From positions 248,001 to 312,000 of the forward strand of contig NZ_JARBUT010000005.1 in the NCBI RefSeq assembly GCF_028882275.1: a stretch of 64,000 nt of DNA, written 5' to 3'. Shown in pieces: positions 1 through 8,482 of this stretch (positions are counted from its first letter, which is position 1; the number at the start of each line of letters is the position of its first letter). Made by a program: the position numbers and the translations under genes. This stretch comes from Nocardiopsis sp. N85. GTDB taxonomy: Bacteria; Actinomycetota; Actinomycetes; Streptosporangiales; Streptosporangiaceae. The notes beneath the pieces are model-generated. The model did not search any database and was not told where the DNA came from. It worked only from the letters and a program-made list of their open reading frames with translations.

Positions 1-590
1 CGCTGCTGCTCAAGGCGGGGATCCGGGTGTTCGGCATGGGGTCGGACCCGGCCGCCGCGAAGGGCACGGGGCTGTCGACCCTGGTCATGGACCACCGGGC
101 GATCGGCTTGGCGGCCGGCCGGGACCTGCTCGAACGCGGATACCGCGACCTGGCGGTGGTGGTGCCGGTCGACCCGCCGCTGCGCGTCATGGGTGAGGGC
201 CGGTTGGAGGGGGTGCGCGAGGCGGCGGCCGAGGTCGGCGCGTCGGTGCGCGTCCACGAGATGGCGTACTCCCCCGGGTCGGCCGCCGGGATCGTCGCCG
301 CGTGGGGGGAGGAAGGTCTGCCCGAGGGCGTGTTCGGCTACGACGACGAGTTCGCCGGGCTGCTGCTGGGCGCCCTGCTCGACGCGGGGGTGGACGTCCC
401 GGGCCGGGTGGGGTTGATGGGCGCCGATGACGTGATGCTGTGCCGCATGCTGCGGCCCACACTGTCCAGCGTGCGCGTGGAGAGCGAGAGCCCGGAGGAG
501 ATCGCCCGCCGCGTCGTCGAGTCGATCACGGAGGGCACCGAGGTCCACCTCTCACCGTGGTCCCCGGTGCCCGTCCGCCGTCAGACCTGA
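1..590 (+). CDS. LacI/GalR-family transcriptional regulator, 3'-partial (5' end outside window)
   Basis: The reading frame is open from base 3 to a TGA at 588-590, and the DNA-binding N-terminus lies upstream of the window. What is present is the periplasmic-binding-protein-like effector domain: a strand and helix ending in YRDLAVVVPVDPP, a GVFGYDDEFAGLLLGALLDAG segment where LacI proteins usually carry the fxxnDxxAxGal signature, and a GLMGADDVMLCRMLRPTLSSV segment equal to the usual GfDd....rPpLTTV stretch. The residues visible suggest a sugar-responsive regulator. It converges on a GH3 glycosidase gene, so control of that gene or of an upstream sugar operon is possible but is inference. 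The family call is firm, the ligand unknown. Confidence 0.85.
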   Translation, partial: LLLKAGIRVFGMGSDPAAAKGTGLSTLVMDHRAIGLAAGRDLLERGYRDLAVVVPVDPPLRVMGEGRLEGVREAAAEVGASVRVHEMAYSPGSAAGIVAAWGEEGLPEGVFGYDDEFAGLLLGALLDAGVDVPGRVGLMGADDVMLCRMLRPTLSSVRVESESPEEIARRVVESITEGTEVHLSPWSPVPVRRQT

Positions 591-599
591 CCCCGCGCG

Positions 600-630
600 G
601 CCCGGGGGGAGGGGCACGGGGTCCCCGGGC
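600..630. terminator. Hairpin between converging genes
   Basis: An 8-bp perfect stem, GCCCGGGG (600-607) with CCCCGGGC (623-630), lies between the stop of the LacI-type gene and the stop of the GH3 gene. There is no T-run, so it is at best a GC-rich actinobacterial-type terminator. Confidence 0.4.
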
Positions 631-685
631 GGACCGCGGACGGCACGCCCGCGCGCCGCCCGCTCCCCTCTCCTTGGGCGACGGG

Positions 686-3154
686 CTACTCCAGCTCGAC
701 GCGGGCGGTCAGGCGCGTGTCCGCGTAGGAGCGCCCCACCAGCAGGTCGTATCCTCCGGCGACGTACTCCCACTCGCCGGCGTCCTCGGCCCAGGTGCGG
801 ATGGCGTCGCGCGGAACGGCGACCTCGACCTCGACCGTCTCCCCCGCGTCGGCGGCCACGGGCGCGAACCCGGCCAGGACCTTGGCCGGGCGGTCGCCCG
901 GCTCGTGCGGGGCCAGGTACACCTGCACGACCTCGCGGCCGGCCCGCTCGCCGACGTTGGTCAGGCGCACGCGCACCCGGGCCGCGAGGGGCTCCTCCCC
1001 CGCCTCGGTGTTCTCGACCGGGGCGACCTGGAGGGTGTCGTAGCGCCATTCGGTGTACGACAACCCGTGACCGAACCAGTAGGCGGGGGCGACGCCGTCG
1101 CGCTCCCAGCCCCGGTAGCCGATGAACACGCCCTCGCCGTACTCCAGCACACCGTCCTCGGGCACCACGGCGGAGACCGGGGCGTCGGCCAGAGCGGCCG
1201 GCCACGTGGTGGGCAGCCGTCCGGACGGGTCGGCCTCACCGAGCAGCACGTCGGCGAGCGCGCCGCCGACCTCCTGGCCGCCGAACCAGGCGAGCAGGAT
1301 CGCCGACACGTCCTCCCGCCAGGGCATCTCCACCGGCGCTCCGGCCGAGACCACGACGACGGTGCGGTCATTGACCTCGGCGACACGGGCGACGAGGTCG
1401 TCCTGGCGGCCCGGCAGGACGAGGGAGTCCCGGTCGAAGCCCTCCGACTCGACCTCCTCGGTGGTCCCCACCATGACGATCGCGATGTCGGCGCCGCGGG
1501 CCGTCTCGACCGCCTCGGCCAGCAGGTCGGCCTCGTCGGCCAGCGGGGCGCGGTGGGTGAGGGTGAACCCGATGAAGGCGAAGTCGCCCATCCCCAGGTC
1601 CTCGTGGGCCTTCGTGACGGTGATCCGGACCGGCCTCCCCTCGGTCAACGCGACCGGCACCGTGGTGGTGGGCGGGGCGAACATGGCGGCGGCCGGGTCG
1701 TCGCCCTCGGCGAGCAGTTCCCCGTCGAACACGGTGGCGCCGTCGACGGTGAGCACGTAGCGACCCGCGCCGGAGATGCCGATCAGGTGGTCGCCGCTCT
1801 CCTGCGGGGTGAACTCTCCGCCGACCTCGACGCGGTCGAGCTCGGTGTTGGAGACCCCCGAGGGGAGTTCCCCGATCCAGCGGGCGGTGCCGTCGGACAG
1901 GGATTCGGTGGTCAGGGCCCGCCCGTCGGCCGCCCGGAACACGGCGGTGAGCGGTGCCCGCACGGGGGGCGGGCTCGTGCGGGGGTCGGTGCCGACGACG
2001 TGCACGAGTTCGACGTCGTCGGGCAGTGCGGCGCGCAGTCCTTCGAGCGGGGACACGATGCGTTCGGCGAAGACGCCGGCGCTGCCACCGCCACTGGTGC
2101 GGGCCTCCGCGGCGGGCAGTCCGATGAGCGCGACGCGGCGGACCCGGGCGGGGGCGAGGGGCAGGGAGGCGTTCTCGTTGCGCAGCAGGACGAAGGAGCG
2201 GGCGGCGAGTTCACGGGCGACGGCGCGACCGTCGAGGTCGGCGGGCCGGTCCGCCGGGGCCACGACGGGATCGGCGCCGTCGAGCACCCCCACCCGGGCC
2301 GCCAGACGCAGCACCCGGCGGGCGAGACCGCTCACGACCTCCTTCGGGACACGGCCGTCGCGAACGGCGTCGACGAGGTGTCGGCCGTAGACGGAGTTGG
2401 GTCCGGGCATGGCCACGTCCAGGCCGGCGAGCGCGTCGGCGACGGTGTCGCGGGCGGCGGTCCAGTCCGAGACGATGAAGCCGTCGAAGCCCCATTCCTC
2501 GCGCAGCACCGCGTTGAGTTCGGCGTGCTCGGTCATGGTGGTGCCGTTGACCTTGTTGTAGGAGGCCATCACGCCCCAGGGCCGGGCCTTGGCGACGATG
2601 CGCTCGAACGGGGCCAGGTAGATCTCGCGCAGGGCGCGCTCGTCGACGCGCACGTCGACGGTGAAGCGGTCGGTCTCGGAGTCGTTGGCGACGAAGTGCT
2701 TGACGGTGGTGGCCACGCCCCCCTCCTGAACGCCGAGGACGTAGGCGGCGCCGATCTCGGCGGTGAGGTGGGGATCCTCGGAGTAGGTCTCGAAGTGGCG
2801 GCCGCCCAGCGGGGAGCGGTGCATGTTGACGGCGGGGGCGAGCAGGACGTGCACGCCCTTGCGCCTGGCCTCCTGGGCGAGCAGGTGCCCGGCGGTGCGG
2901 ACGAGGTCACGGTCCCAGGTGGCGGCGATGGCGGTGGGGCTCGGCAGCTGGATCGAGGGGTCGTCGGGGGTCCAGTGTTCACCCCGCACCCCGACGGGGC
3001 CGTCGGACATGACCAGGCGGCCGAGACCGATGGCGGGGTTCGCGGGGAGCGCCCACATGGAATCGCCGGAGAGCAGGGACACCAGGCCCTCCAGGTCGAG
3101 GGCGGCCAGGGCCTCCTCGACACGGCGTTCGCGGGCGTCGTCGGATGCGCGCAT
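686..3154 (-). CDS. Glycoside hydrolase family 3 beta-glycosidase with PA14 insert
   Basis: The protein hydrolyses terminal beta-linked sugars, most likely beta-glucosides, from oligosaccharides. The 822-residue product has the GH3 N-terminal barrel with the KHFVANDSETDR substrate-binding stretch (about 152-163) and the nucleophile motif FIVSDW with Asp230. The second alpha/beta domain is interrupted by a PA14-like carbohydrate-binding insert (roughly 390-520, ending in a VLTVDGATVFDGE-type strand), followed by a fibronectin-III-like C-terminus. There is no signal peptide, so it acts in the cytoplasm on imported sugars. The start at 3154 is chosen because GGAGG (3161-3165) sits six bases upstream; an in-frame ATG at 3178 has no such site. 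A double palindrome 58 bp upstream and a divergent TetR gene suggest local repression. Exact substrate is not deducible. Confidence 0.93.
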   Translation of the reverse strand: MRASDDARERRVEEALAALDLEGLVSLLSGDSMWALPANPAIGLGRLVMSDGPVGVRGEHWTPDDPSIQLPSPTAIAATWDRDLVRTAGHLLAQEARRKGVHVLLAPAVNMHRSPLGGRHFETYSEDPHLTAEIGAAYVLGVQEGGVATTVKHFVANDSETDRFTVDVRVDERALREIYLAPFERIVAKARPWGVMASYNKVNGTTMTEHAELNAVLREEWGFDGFIVSDWTAARDTVADALAGLDVAMPGPNSVYGRHLVDAVRDGRVPKEVVSGLARRVLRLAARVGVLDGADPVVAPADRPADLDGRAVARELAARSFVLLRNENASLPLAPARVRRVALIGLPAAEARTSGGGSAGVFAERIVSPLEGLRAALPDDVELVHVVGTDPRTSPPPVRAPLTAVFRAADGRALTTESLSDGTARWIGELPSGVSNTELDRVEVGGEFTPQESGDHLIGISGAGRYVLTVDGATVFDGELLAEGDDPAAAMFAPPTTTVPVALTEGRPVRITVTKAHEDLGMGDFAFIGFTLTHRAPLADEADLLAEAVETARGADIAIVMVGTTEEVESEGFDRDSLVLPGRQDDLVARVAEVNDRTVVVVSAGAPVEMPWREDVSAILLAWFGGQEVGGALADVLLGEADPSGRLPTTWPAALADAPVSAVVPEDGVLEYGEGVFIGYRGWERDGVAPAYWFGHGLSYTEWRYDTLQVAPVENTEAGEEPLAARVRVRLTNVGERAGREVVQVYLAPHEPGDRPAKVLAGFAPVAADAGETVEVEVAVPRDAIRTWAEDAGEWEYVAGGYDLLVGRSYADTRLTARVELE

Positions 3155-3211
3155 GGGAAACCTCCGGGGGTCGCGCACGGAATTTACCTACCGAGCACTC
3201 GGGAAATGATG

Positions 3212-3241
3212 AACCTCAGGTTAAACGCTTAACCTGAGGTT
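3212..3241. promoter_or_regulatory. Double-palindrome operator between GH3 gene and TetR gene
   Basis: Two copies of the 11-bp palindrome AACCTSAGGTT (3212-3222 with C at the centre, 3231-3241 with G) are separated by eight bases, with 19 bp between centres. Together they form a perfect 13-bp inverted repeat (AACCTCAGGTTAA / TTAACCTGAGGTT) around ACGC. It lies between two divergent starts (3154 on the minus strand, 3291 on the plus strand). Position and symmetry fit the binding site of the adjacent TetR protein, which is inference. Confidence 0.7.
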
Positions 3242-3290
3242 GGGAAGCCCCACCCCGAGATCGACGGGGGCGGCTAGCCTGAGACCCGAC

Positions 3291-3914
3291 ATGAGCAACG
3301 AGAGAACCGTCCCCGCCACGGGCCCCCGGCGCGGCCGCGGGCGCCCGCCGGCCACGGCGCGACGCGAGCAGATCGTCGACGCCGCCCTGGAGGAGTTCGC
3401 CGAACACGGGTTCCACAACAGTTCCCTGGCCGCCGTCGCCGAGCGGGTCGGCCTCAGCCAGCAGGGGCTCCTGCACCACTTCCCCACCAAGGAGTCGCTG
3501 CTGATCTCCGTGCTGAGCCGGCGCGACGAGATCGACGACGCCGAGTTCGGCGAGCTGAGCGACCTGGACCGGCTGCGCGACGTGGTCGAGCGCAACACCG
3601 GGCGACCGGGCGTGGTGCGGCTCTACACCCTGCTGTCCGCCGAGGGCCTGGCCGAGGACCACCCCGCGGGCGACTACTTCACCGAACGCTTCGCGGCGCT
3701 GCGCGTCCGCCTCGCCGACGCCCTGCGCACCGCCCACGGCGACCGGCTGGCCGGCGGGGCCACCCCCGAGCAGGCGGCGACCCTGCTCATCGCCGCGATG
3801 GACGGTCTCCAGCTCCAGTGGTCCTACGCCCCCGGGGCGGTGGACATGCCGGACTTGATGGGAGTGCTCACCGATGTCCTGCGTGGCGGGGAGACCGGGG
3901 ACCGCACGGACTGA
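3291..3914 (+). CDS. TetR/AcrR-family transcriptional regulator
   Basis: A 207-residue dimeric repressor of the TetR fold. Residues about 20-65 hold the helix-turn-helix (RREQIVDAALEEFAEHGFHNSSLAAVAERVG followed by LSQQGLLHHFPTKESLL, here split), and the remainder is the all-helical ligand and dimer domain. The ATG at 3291 is preferred over a TTG at 3240 because 3240 lies inside the palindromic operator and would add a non-conserved leader; there is no clear Shine-Dalgarno, so translation may be leaderless. The gene diverges from the GH3 glycosidase and is followed 14 bp later by rmuC. It probably controls the GH3 gene and itself; the inducer is unknown. Confidence 0.9.
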   Translation: MSNERTVPATGPRRGRGRPPATARREQIVDAALEEFAEHGFHNSSLAAVAERVGLSQQGLLHHFPTKESLLISVLSRRDEIDDAEFGELSDLDRLRDVVERNTGRPGVVRLYTLLSAEGLAEDHPAGDYFTERFAALRVRLADALRTAHGDRLAGGATPEQAATLLIAAMDGLQLQWSYAPGAVDMPDLMGVLTDVLRGGETGDRTD

Positions 3915-3928
3915 CACCATGGGGCGCC

Positions 3929-5185
3929 ATGGATCTCCTCTCACTGGTGGCGATACTCCTCATCGGCATCGCCGTGGGCGTCGCGCTCGGGTGGCTCCTG
4001 GCCCGGGGTCAGGGCGAACGGGCACGGGCCGAGGCCGCGGCGGCGCGGGAACGGGCCGAGTTCATGGAGGAGCGGCTCGCCGAACGGTTCCGGGCGCTGT
4101 CCGCCCAGGCCCTGGACCAGACCAACCGGAACTTCCTGGATCTGGCCGAGGGGCGGTTGCGAGCGGTCGGCGTCCAGGCCGGGCACGATATGGACGAGCG
4201 GCGCCGGGCCGTGGAACGCATGGTGGAGCCGCTGACCGAGATGCTCGACCGGGTCGAACGCCAGTTGCGCGAAGCCGACGTCGGCCGGGCCGCCGCCCAC
4301 GCGGAGCTGGCCAAGCAGGTCGAGTACGTGCGCGAGGGGTCCGAGCGGCTGCGCGATCAGACCCGGTCCCTGGTGACGGCGCTGCGCCGGCCGGAGGCGC
4401 GCGGCAGGTGGGGAGAGGTGCAGTTGCGCCGGGTGGCGGAGCTGGCGGGGATGAGCGCGCGCTGCGACTTCGAGGAGCAGGTGGCCGTCGACAACGGGGC
4501 CCGCCGACCCGACATGGTGGTGCGCCTGGCCGGCGGCAAGAACATCGTCGTGGACTCCAAGGTGCCGCTGTCGGCCTATCTGGACGCGGTGGAGACCGGC
4601 GACGAGGAGGGGACGCGGGAGCGGCTGCGGGCGCACTCCCGCCACCTGCGGACACACGTGGACCAGCTGGCCGACAAGGCGTACTGGTCGGGGTTGAGCC
4701 CCTCACCGGAGTTCGTGGTGCTCTTCATCCCGGGCGAGGCGTTCCTGGCGCCGGCGCTGGAGCACGACCCCGCGCTGCTGGAGTACGCGATGGGGCGTCG
4801 GGTGCACATCGCGACGCCGACGACGCTGATCTCCCTGTTGCGCACCGCGCAGTACGCCTGGCAGCAGGAGGCGTTGAGCGCGAACGCGCGGGCGGTGTTC
4901 GACCTGGGCAAGCAGTTGCACTCGCGGCTGGCCACACTGGGCGGGCACGTGGAGGATCTGGGGCGGTCGCTCTCCAAGACGGTCTCGGCCTACAACCGGA
5001 CGGTGGGCTCGCTGGAGAACCGGGTGCTGGTGACGGCGCGCAGGTTCGAGGAGCTGGGCCTGGTGGACGAGGAGCTGGGGCGCTCCCCGGGGGTGGAGGA
5101 GTTGCCCCGGACGGTCACCTCCCCGGAACTCACCGAGGATGCGAGTATTCGGCTGACAAACAACGGGCACAACGGAGCGACCTAA
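3929..5185 (+). CDS. rmuC: DNA recombination protein RmuC
   Basis: RmuC-family proteins limit DNA inversions at short inverted repeats and carry a restriction-endonuclease-like fold. The 418-residue product starts with one membrane anchor (about 3-24, LLSLVAILLIGIAVGVALGW), a long charged coiled coil (25-150), then the RmuC core with the RGRWGEVQLRRVAE, RPDMVVRLAGGKNIVVDSKVPLSAY and FIPGEAFLAPAL stretches; the RPDMVV...VVDSKVPL motif contains the putative nuclease Asp and Lys. The start ATG 3929 follows the TetR stop by 14 bases and is placed where the membrane segment begins. The family is clear; enzymatic activity is inferred. Confidence 0.93.
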   Translation: MDLLSLVAILLIGIAVGVALGWLLARGQGERARAEAAAARERAEFMEERLAERFRALSAQALDQTNRNFLDLAEGRLRAVGVQAGHDMDERRRAVERMVEPLTEMLDRVERQLREADVGRAAAHAELAKQVEYVREGSERLRDQTRSLVTALRRPEARGRWGEVQLRRVAELAGMSARCDFEEQVAVDNGARRPDMVVRLAGGKNIVVDSKVPLSAYLDAVETGDEEGTRERLRAHSRHLRTHVDQLADKAYWSGLSPSPEFVVLFIPGEAFLAPALEHDPALLEYAMGRRVHIATPTTLISLLRTAQYAWQQEALSANARAVFDLGKQLHSRLATLGGHVEDLGRSLSKTVSAYNRTVGSLENRVLVTARRFEELGLVDEELGRSPGVEELPRTVTSPELTEDASIRLTNNGHNGAT

Positions 5186-5465
5186 AAAGAAAGACGCGAG
5201 CCCGGGAACATCGGAATGCTCTTCCCCGGCCGAAAAGGTCGACCCTCCGGCGCCCTCGTCGACTCTCGGGACGAATGTGGACACTTCATCCGCGAACATC
5301 CGGAACCACGGTGGTCCATCCCGGTGTCCAACGGGAGGAAGGCGTGTTCGGCACGGAAGGGGCAAGTGGACGAAATGACGACACGTTCCCCGGAAAAGAC
5401 ACCGAACACTCACGAGAAGTGACACACTAAACACTGTGAGTAACACACTTGGGAGGCGAACGGCC

Positions 5466-6035
5466 ATGCCCACGCGGAAGACGGACGGCCCGGAACCCGG
5501 GCGGGCACCGTACTTCGTGCGGCCCGACCGCCATGGCCGCACCGCGCAGAAGAACAGGAAGCCCGGACCCGCGCGGCCGACGGGGGCCCTCTCGAAGAAC
5601 GGTCCGCGTCCCGCCGCCCCCCGCGCCCGCCAGAACGGCCCGCGGCTCACCGGCCGGGGCGGTGTCCTGGTCATCGCCCTCTTCAGCGTCACCGGAACGG
5701 TGCTCGCGCACGTGGCCGAACTGCCCACGGCGCCCGGTGTCGCCTTCACGCTCGCCTGTCTGCTGACCGTGTCACTGGTCCGGACGGGCGACCTGCTGTC
5801 ACTGTCGGTCAGCCCGCCCATCGCGTTCTTCGCCGCGGTGGTCGCCGCCGAGAGCGTGCTCGCCCTGGGCAACGAGGGTTTCGCCCGGGTGCTCCTGCTC
5901 GCCCTGGCCTCCCGTCTGGCGCAGGTCGCCCCGTGGTTGTTCCTGGGCACCGCCCTGGTCCTGGTCATCGGGGTGTTCCGGGGGCTGCCCGGCAACGTCC
6001 GGGAACTGGGCGACCAGATGAACGGCCGCAGGTGA
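5466..6035 (+). CDS. DUF6542-type membrane protein
   Basis: A 189-residue protein with a basic, disordered N-terminus (about 1-65, rich in Arg, Pro and Gly) followed by four predicted hydrophobic segments (about 70-87, 93-110, 118-137 and 148-168). The start at 5466 has GGGAGG (5451-5456) nine bases upstream. The fold and position, between rmuC and the xse genes, match the actinobacterial family I know as DUF6542 (Rv1111c-like position in mycobacteria). No function is established. The gene converges on xseB. Confidence 0.8.
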   Translation: MPTRKTDGPEPGRAPYFVRPDRHGRTAQKNRKPGPARPTGALSKNGPRPAAPRARQNGPRLTGRGGVLVIALFSVTGTVLAHVAELPTAPGVAFTLACLLTVSLVRTGDLLSLSVSPPIAFFAAVVAAESVLALGNEGFARVLLLALASRLAQVAPWLFLGTALVLVIGVFRGLPGNVRELGDQMNGRR

Positions 6036-6134
6036 CCGGGACCGTCCCCCGACGGCCCCGGACCTCGTCGCCCTCTCCCCACGGCCCGCGCGAGACCGGG
6101 CCCCGGGCCCGAGGAGACTGACGCCCCAGCCCGT

Positions 6135-6239
6135 GTTCCGCGAGTACCCGCCCCACCGCGCGACGCCCCGGGAAGGTCCTCGGCGGACGCCTACGGCGCA
6201 GCCGCCCTCCGCTCGCGACGGGGTGAGTATCCGCGGAAC
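6135..6239. repeat. Long imperfect inverted repeat enclosing a structured 65-bp interval
   Basis: Arm 6135-6154 (GTTCCGCGAGTACCCGCCCC) pairs with 6220-6239 at 16 of 20 positions. The enclosed stretch holds further complementarity (GGCGG with CCGCC). It fills most of the 209-bp gap between the converging DUF6542 and xseB genes. It may be a transcription end region or a folded RNA; the sequence alone does not decide. Confidence 0.45.
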
Positions 6240-6244
6240 ACGCC

Positions 6245-6529
6245 TTAGAAGGGCGTGTCCGCGTTCCCCGGGGCGTCGTCCTTCTCCCGCTCGTCCATGG
6301 CGGCGGCCATGGTGGCGCGAGCCCCCTCCAGCCAGCGCTCGCAGATACGGGCCAGCTCCTCCCCCCGTTCCCACAGCGCCAGGGAGTCCTTGAGGCTCAA
6401 TCCGCCCGCCTCCAACCGGCGCACCACGGTGTTGAGCTCTTCGCGGCTCTCCTCGTAGCCGAGTTCCGGCTCGTCGGGTTTATCGGTCTTCGCGGGCTTC
6501 TGGGCCTTCGCGGCACCCTTGTCGGCCAT
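6245..6529 (-). CDS. xseB: Exodeoxyribonuclease VII small subunit
   Basis: XseB is the small helical subunit that binds in several copies to XseA to form exonuclease VII, which degrades single-stranded DNA into acid-soluble oligonucleotides. The 94-residue protein has a Lys-rich lead (1-20) and the diagnostic GYEESREELNTVVRRLEAGGLSLKDSL segment (24-50, quoted in part) followed by LWERGEELARICERWL. It starts two bases after the xseA stop, and its GGAGGA Shine-Dalgarno lies within the end of xseA, so the two are translationally coupled and produced together. Confidence 0.95.
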   Translation of the reverse strand: MADKGAAKAQKPAKTDKPDEPELGYEESREELNTVVRRLEAGGLSLKDSLALWERGEELARICERWLEGARATMAAAMDEREKDDAPGNADTPF

Positions 6530-6531
6530 GT

Positions 6532-7782
6532 CTATCGTTCTCCTCCGGTGTTGTCGGGCTCGGCGCCGGGGCCGTCGTCGACGGCGTCCACGGTGACGGT
6601 GAGTCCGTCCTCGGCGAAACGCACCCGCAGGGACTCCCCCACGTCGGGTTCGGCCGCCGAGCGCACCACCGAGCCGTCGGCGCGCTGCACGATCGCGTAC
6701 CCCCGGGCCAGGGTGGTCGCCGGGGACAGCGCGTGCAGGCGGGCCCGGGTGTGGACCAGGTTCTCGGCGGCCCGGTCCAGGGAGACCGCGAGGTTGCGCC
6801 GAGAGCGTTCGCGCAGGTCCAGAATCTGTTCGGTGAGGCGGTCGATCTCCCGGACCGGGTCGGCCAGGGCCGGGCGGGAGCGGATCGACGCCAACCAGGC
6901 GTTCTCCCGGTCCAAGGCGCCGCTCAGCACCCGACGGCCCCGGTCACGGAGCTGACGGATGATCTCCAGCTGCTCCCCCACGTCGGGGACGGTCCTCTTG
7001 GCCGCGTCGGTGGGCGTGGAGGCGCGCACGTCGGCGACGTGGTCCAGCAGCGGGGCGTCCTGTTCGTGGCCGATGGCGCTGACCACCGGCGTGCGGGCGG
7101 CGGCGACCGCGCGGACCAGGGCCTCGTCGGAGAACGGCAGCAGATCCTCCAGGGAGCCGCCGCCGCGGGCGATGACGATGACGTCGACCTCCGGGCGGGA
7201 GTCGAGGTCCTTGAGCGCCTCCATCACCTCGCGCACGGCGCGATCGCCCTGAACGGCGACCTGGCGCACCTCGAAGCGCACCGCGGGCCAACGGCGACGG
7301 CTGTTCTCCAGCACGTCGCGCTCGGCCGCCGAGTCGCGTCCGCAGATGAGGCCGACCGTACCCGGCAGGAACGGCAGCGGCCGCTTGCGTTCGGGGGCGA
7401 ACACGCCCTCCGCCTGAAGGGTGCGGCGCAGCTGCTCCAGACGGGCCAGCAGTTCACCCAGGCCGACGTGGCGGATCTCCAGGGCGCGCAGCGAGAAGGT
7501 GCCGCGCACCTCGTAGAAGTCGGGCTTGGCGTGCACCACCACGCGCGCGCCCGCCTCCGGCGGAGGCTGCTGCGCGTCCAGGACCGAGGTCTGGCAGACC
7601 ACCCGCACCGAGACGTTGGCGACCGGGTCGCGCAGGGTCAGATAGGCCATGCGACCGCGCCGGTTCAACTCGGCGATCTGACCCTCGACCCAGATCCGGC
7701 CCAGTCGGCCGATCCAGCCGCCCACGGCGTTGAGGACGACGCGGACCGGCTGTGGCGCCTCGGGGGAACTCTCCATGCCCAT
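6532..7782 (-). CDS. xseA: Exodeoxyribonuclease VII large subunit
   Basis: The catalytic subunit of exonuclease VII. The 416-residue protein has an N-terminal OB fold (about 10-105, [22 protein letters not shown]), the catalytic domain with [19 protein letters not shown] and [20 protein letters not shown] (about 205-225), the [21 protein letters not shown] stretch holding conserved Gly-His-Glu and Asp residues, and a helical C-terminus that carries XseB. The ATG 7782 lies eight bases after a TAGGCT -10 box on the minus strand (7791-7796), so a leaderless transcript is likely; a second ATG at 7776 is possible. It forms an operon with xseB. Confidence 0.96.
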   Translation of the reverse strand: MGMESSPEAPQPVRVVLNAVGGWIGRLGRIWVEGQIAELNRRGRMAYLTLRDPVANVSVRVVCQTSVLDAQQPPPEAGARVVVHAKPDFYEVRGTFSLRALEIRHVGLGELLARLEQLRRTLQAEGVFAPERKRPLPFLPGTVGLICGRDSAAERDVLENSRRRWPAVRFEVRQVAVQGDRAVREVMEALKDLDSRPEVDVIVIARGGGSLEDLLPFSDEALVRAVAAARTPVVSAIGHEQDAPLLDHVADVRASTPTDAAKRTVPDVGEQLEIIRQLRDRGRRVLSGALDRENAWLASIRSRPALADPVREIDRLTEQILDLRERSRRNLAVSLDRAAENLVHTRARLHALSPATTLARGYAIVQRADGSVVRSAAEPDVGESLRVRFAEDGLTVTVDAVDDGPGAEPDNTGGER

Positions 7783-7790
7783 GACACCCG

Positions 7791-7796
7791 AGCCTA
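7791..7796 (-). promoter_or_regulatory. -10 box for leaderless xseA transcript
   Basis: TAGGCT on the minus strand ends eight bases before the xseA ATG, which puts the expected transcription start at or next to the start codon. No Shine-Dalgarno is present. Confidence 0.55.
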
Positions 7797-7850
7797 GGCC
7801 AGGGGTGTGACGGTCGGGCCGAAGCGCGGCGGAGGGTCACGGGGCCGGGG

Positions 7851-8333
7851 TCACGGGGCGGCGTCACCGCCGGAGGAGACGGAGTTGCCACTGCCCAGGT
7901 CGGTCACGGTCGGTTCGCCGGAGGCGTGGTGGACGGTGTTGTCGGTCCCGACGATGTGGACGGACTCCACGGAGCCGATGTGCACGTCGAGGTCGCTGCC
8001 CGTGACGGTGACGGTGGTGCAGGAACCGTTGAGGACGACGCGGGCCCGCTCGGCGACGACGTTGACCGCGCGGCCCGCGCAGTCCTCGGTGACGTCGCCC
8101 TGGCCCGAGGCGATGGTGAGCACGTCGTCGCCTCCGAGACCGATGTTCACACCGCCCTCCCCGTCGACGGAGACCTCGTTGTCCCCCTCCCCGACGGACA
8201 CGCCGTCGGGGTCGACACCGACCTCCTGGCCGCCGGGGAGGCTGAAGGAGCAGCCGGTGAGCCCGAAGACCGCGGCCGACAGGAGTGCGGCGGCCAAGAC
8301 GGCCGGGGTGCGACGGGCGAGGGGAGCACTCAT
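7851..8333 (-). CDS. DUF3060-type lipoprotein
   Basis: A 160-residue exported lipoprotein: basic start, hydrophobic stretch and lipobox LTGC at about residues 24-27, so the Cys is lipidated and the protein sits on the outer face of the membrane. The mature part is an acidic linker (PGGQEVGVDPDGVSVGEG) and a repetitive beta-rich region with DCAGRAVNVVAERARVVLNGSC and VTVTGSDLDVHIGSVESVHIVG, typical of the DUF3060 beta-solenoid-like repeats. Start 8333 has GAAAGG about eight bases upstream; the longer frame from 8408 lacks a ribosome site. It lies upstream of xseA on the same strand but xseA seems to have its own promoter. Function unknown. Confidence 0.85.
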   Translation of the reverse strand: MSAPLARRTPAVLAAALLSAAVFGLTGCSFSLPGGQEVGVDPDGVSVGEGDNEVSVDGEGGVNIGLGGDDVLTIASGQGDVTEDCAGRAVNVVAERARVVLNGSCTTVTVTGSDLDVHIGSVESVHIVGTDNTVHHASGEPTVTDLGSGNSVSSGGDAAP

Positions 8334-8482
8334 GGTGGGGCCTTTCGGTGGGAGCGTCGATCTCTCGACGGGTGAGACGCCCCGACCGTCGGCCGGGTTC
8401 CCCGGCACGCGGACGGGCGCCGCCGTGCTCGGCGGCGCCCGTCCGGTCCGTGTCGCCGGTCCCCCTCGCGGATCGCGAACCC

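Noticed and set aside
440-3232. A 930-codon frame on the plus strand over the GH3 gene
   Set aside because: It has no family motif, while the minus-strand frame is a complete GH3 enzyme with a good ribosome site; the long opposite frame is a GC-bias shadow.
5186-5465. Small plus-strand frame 5216-5422
   Set aside because: No ribosome site or recognisable domain, and its codon use is not like the neighbours; treated as intergenic.
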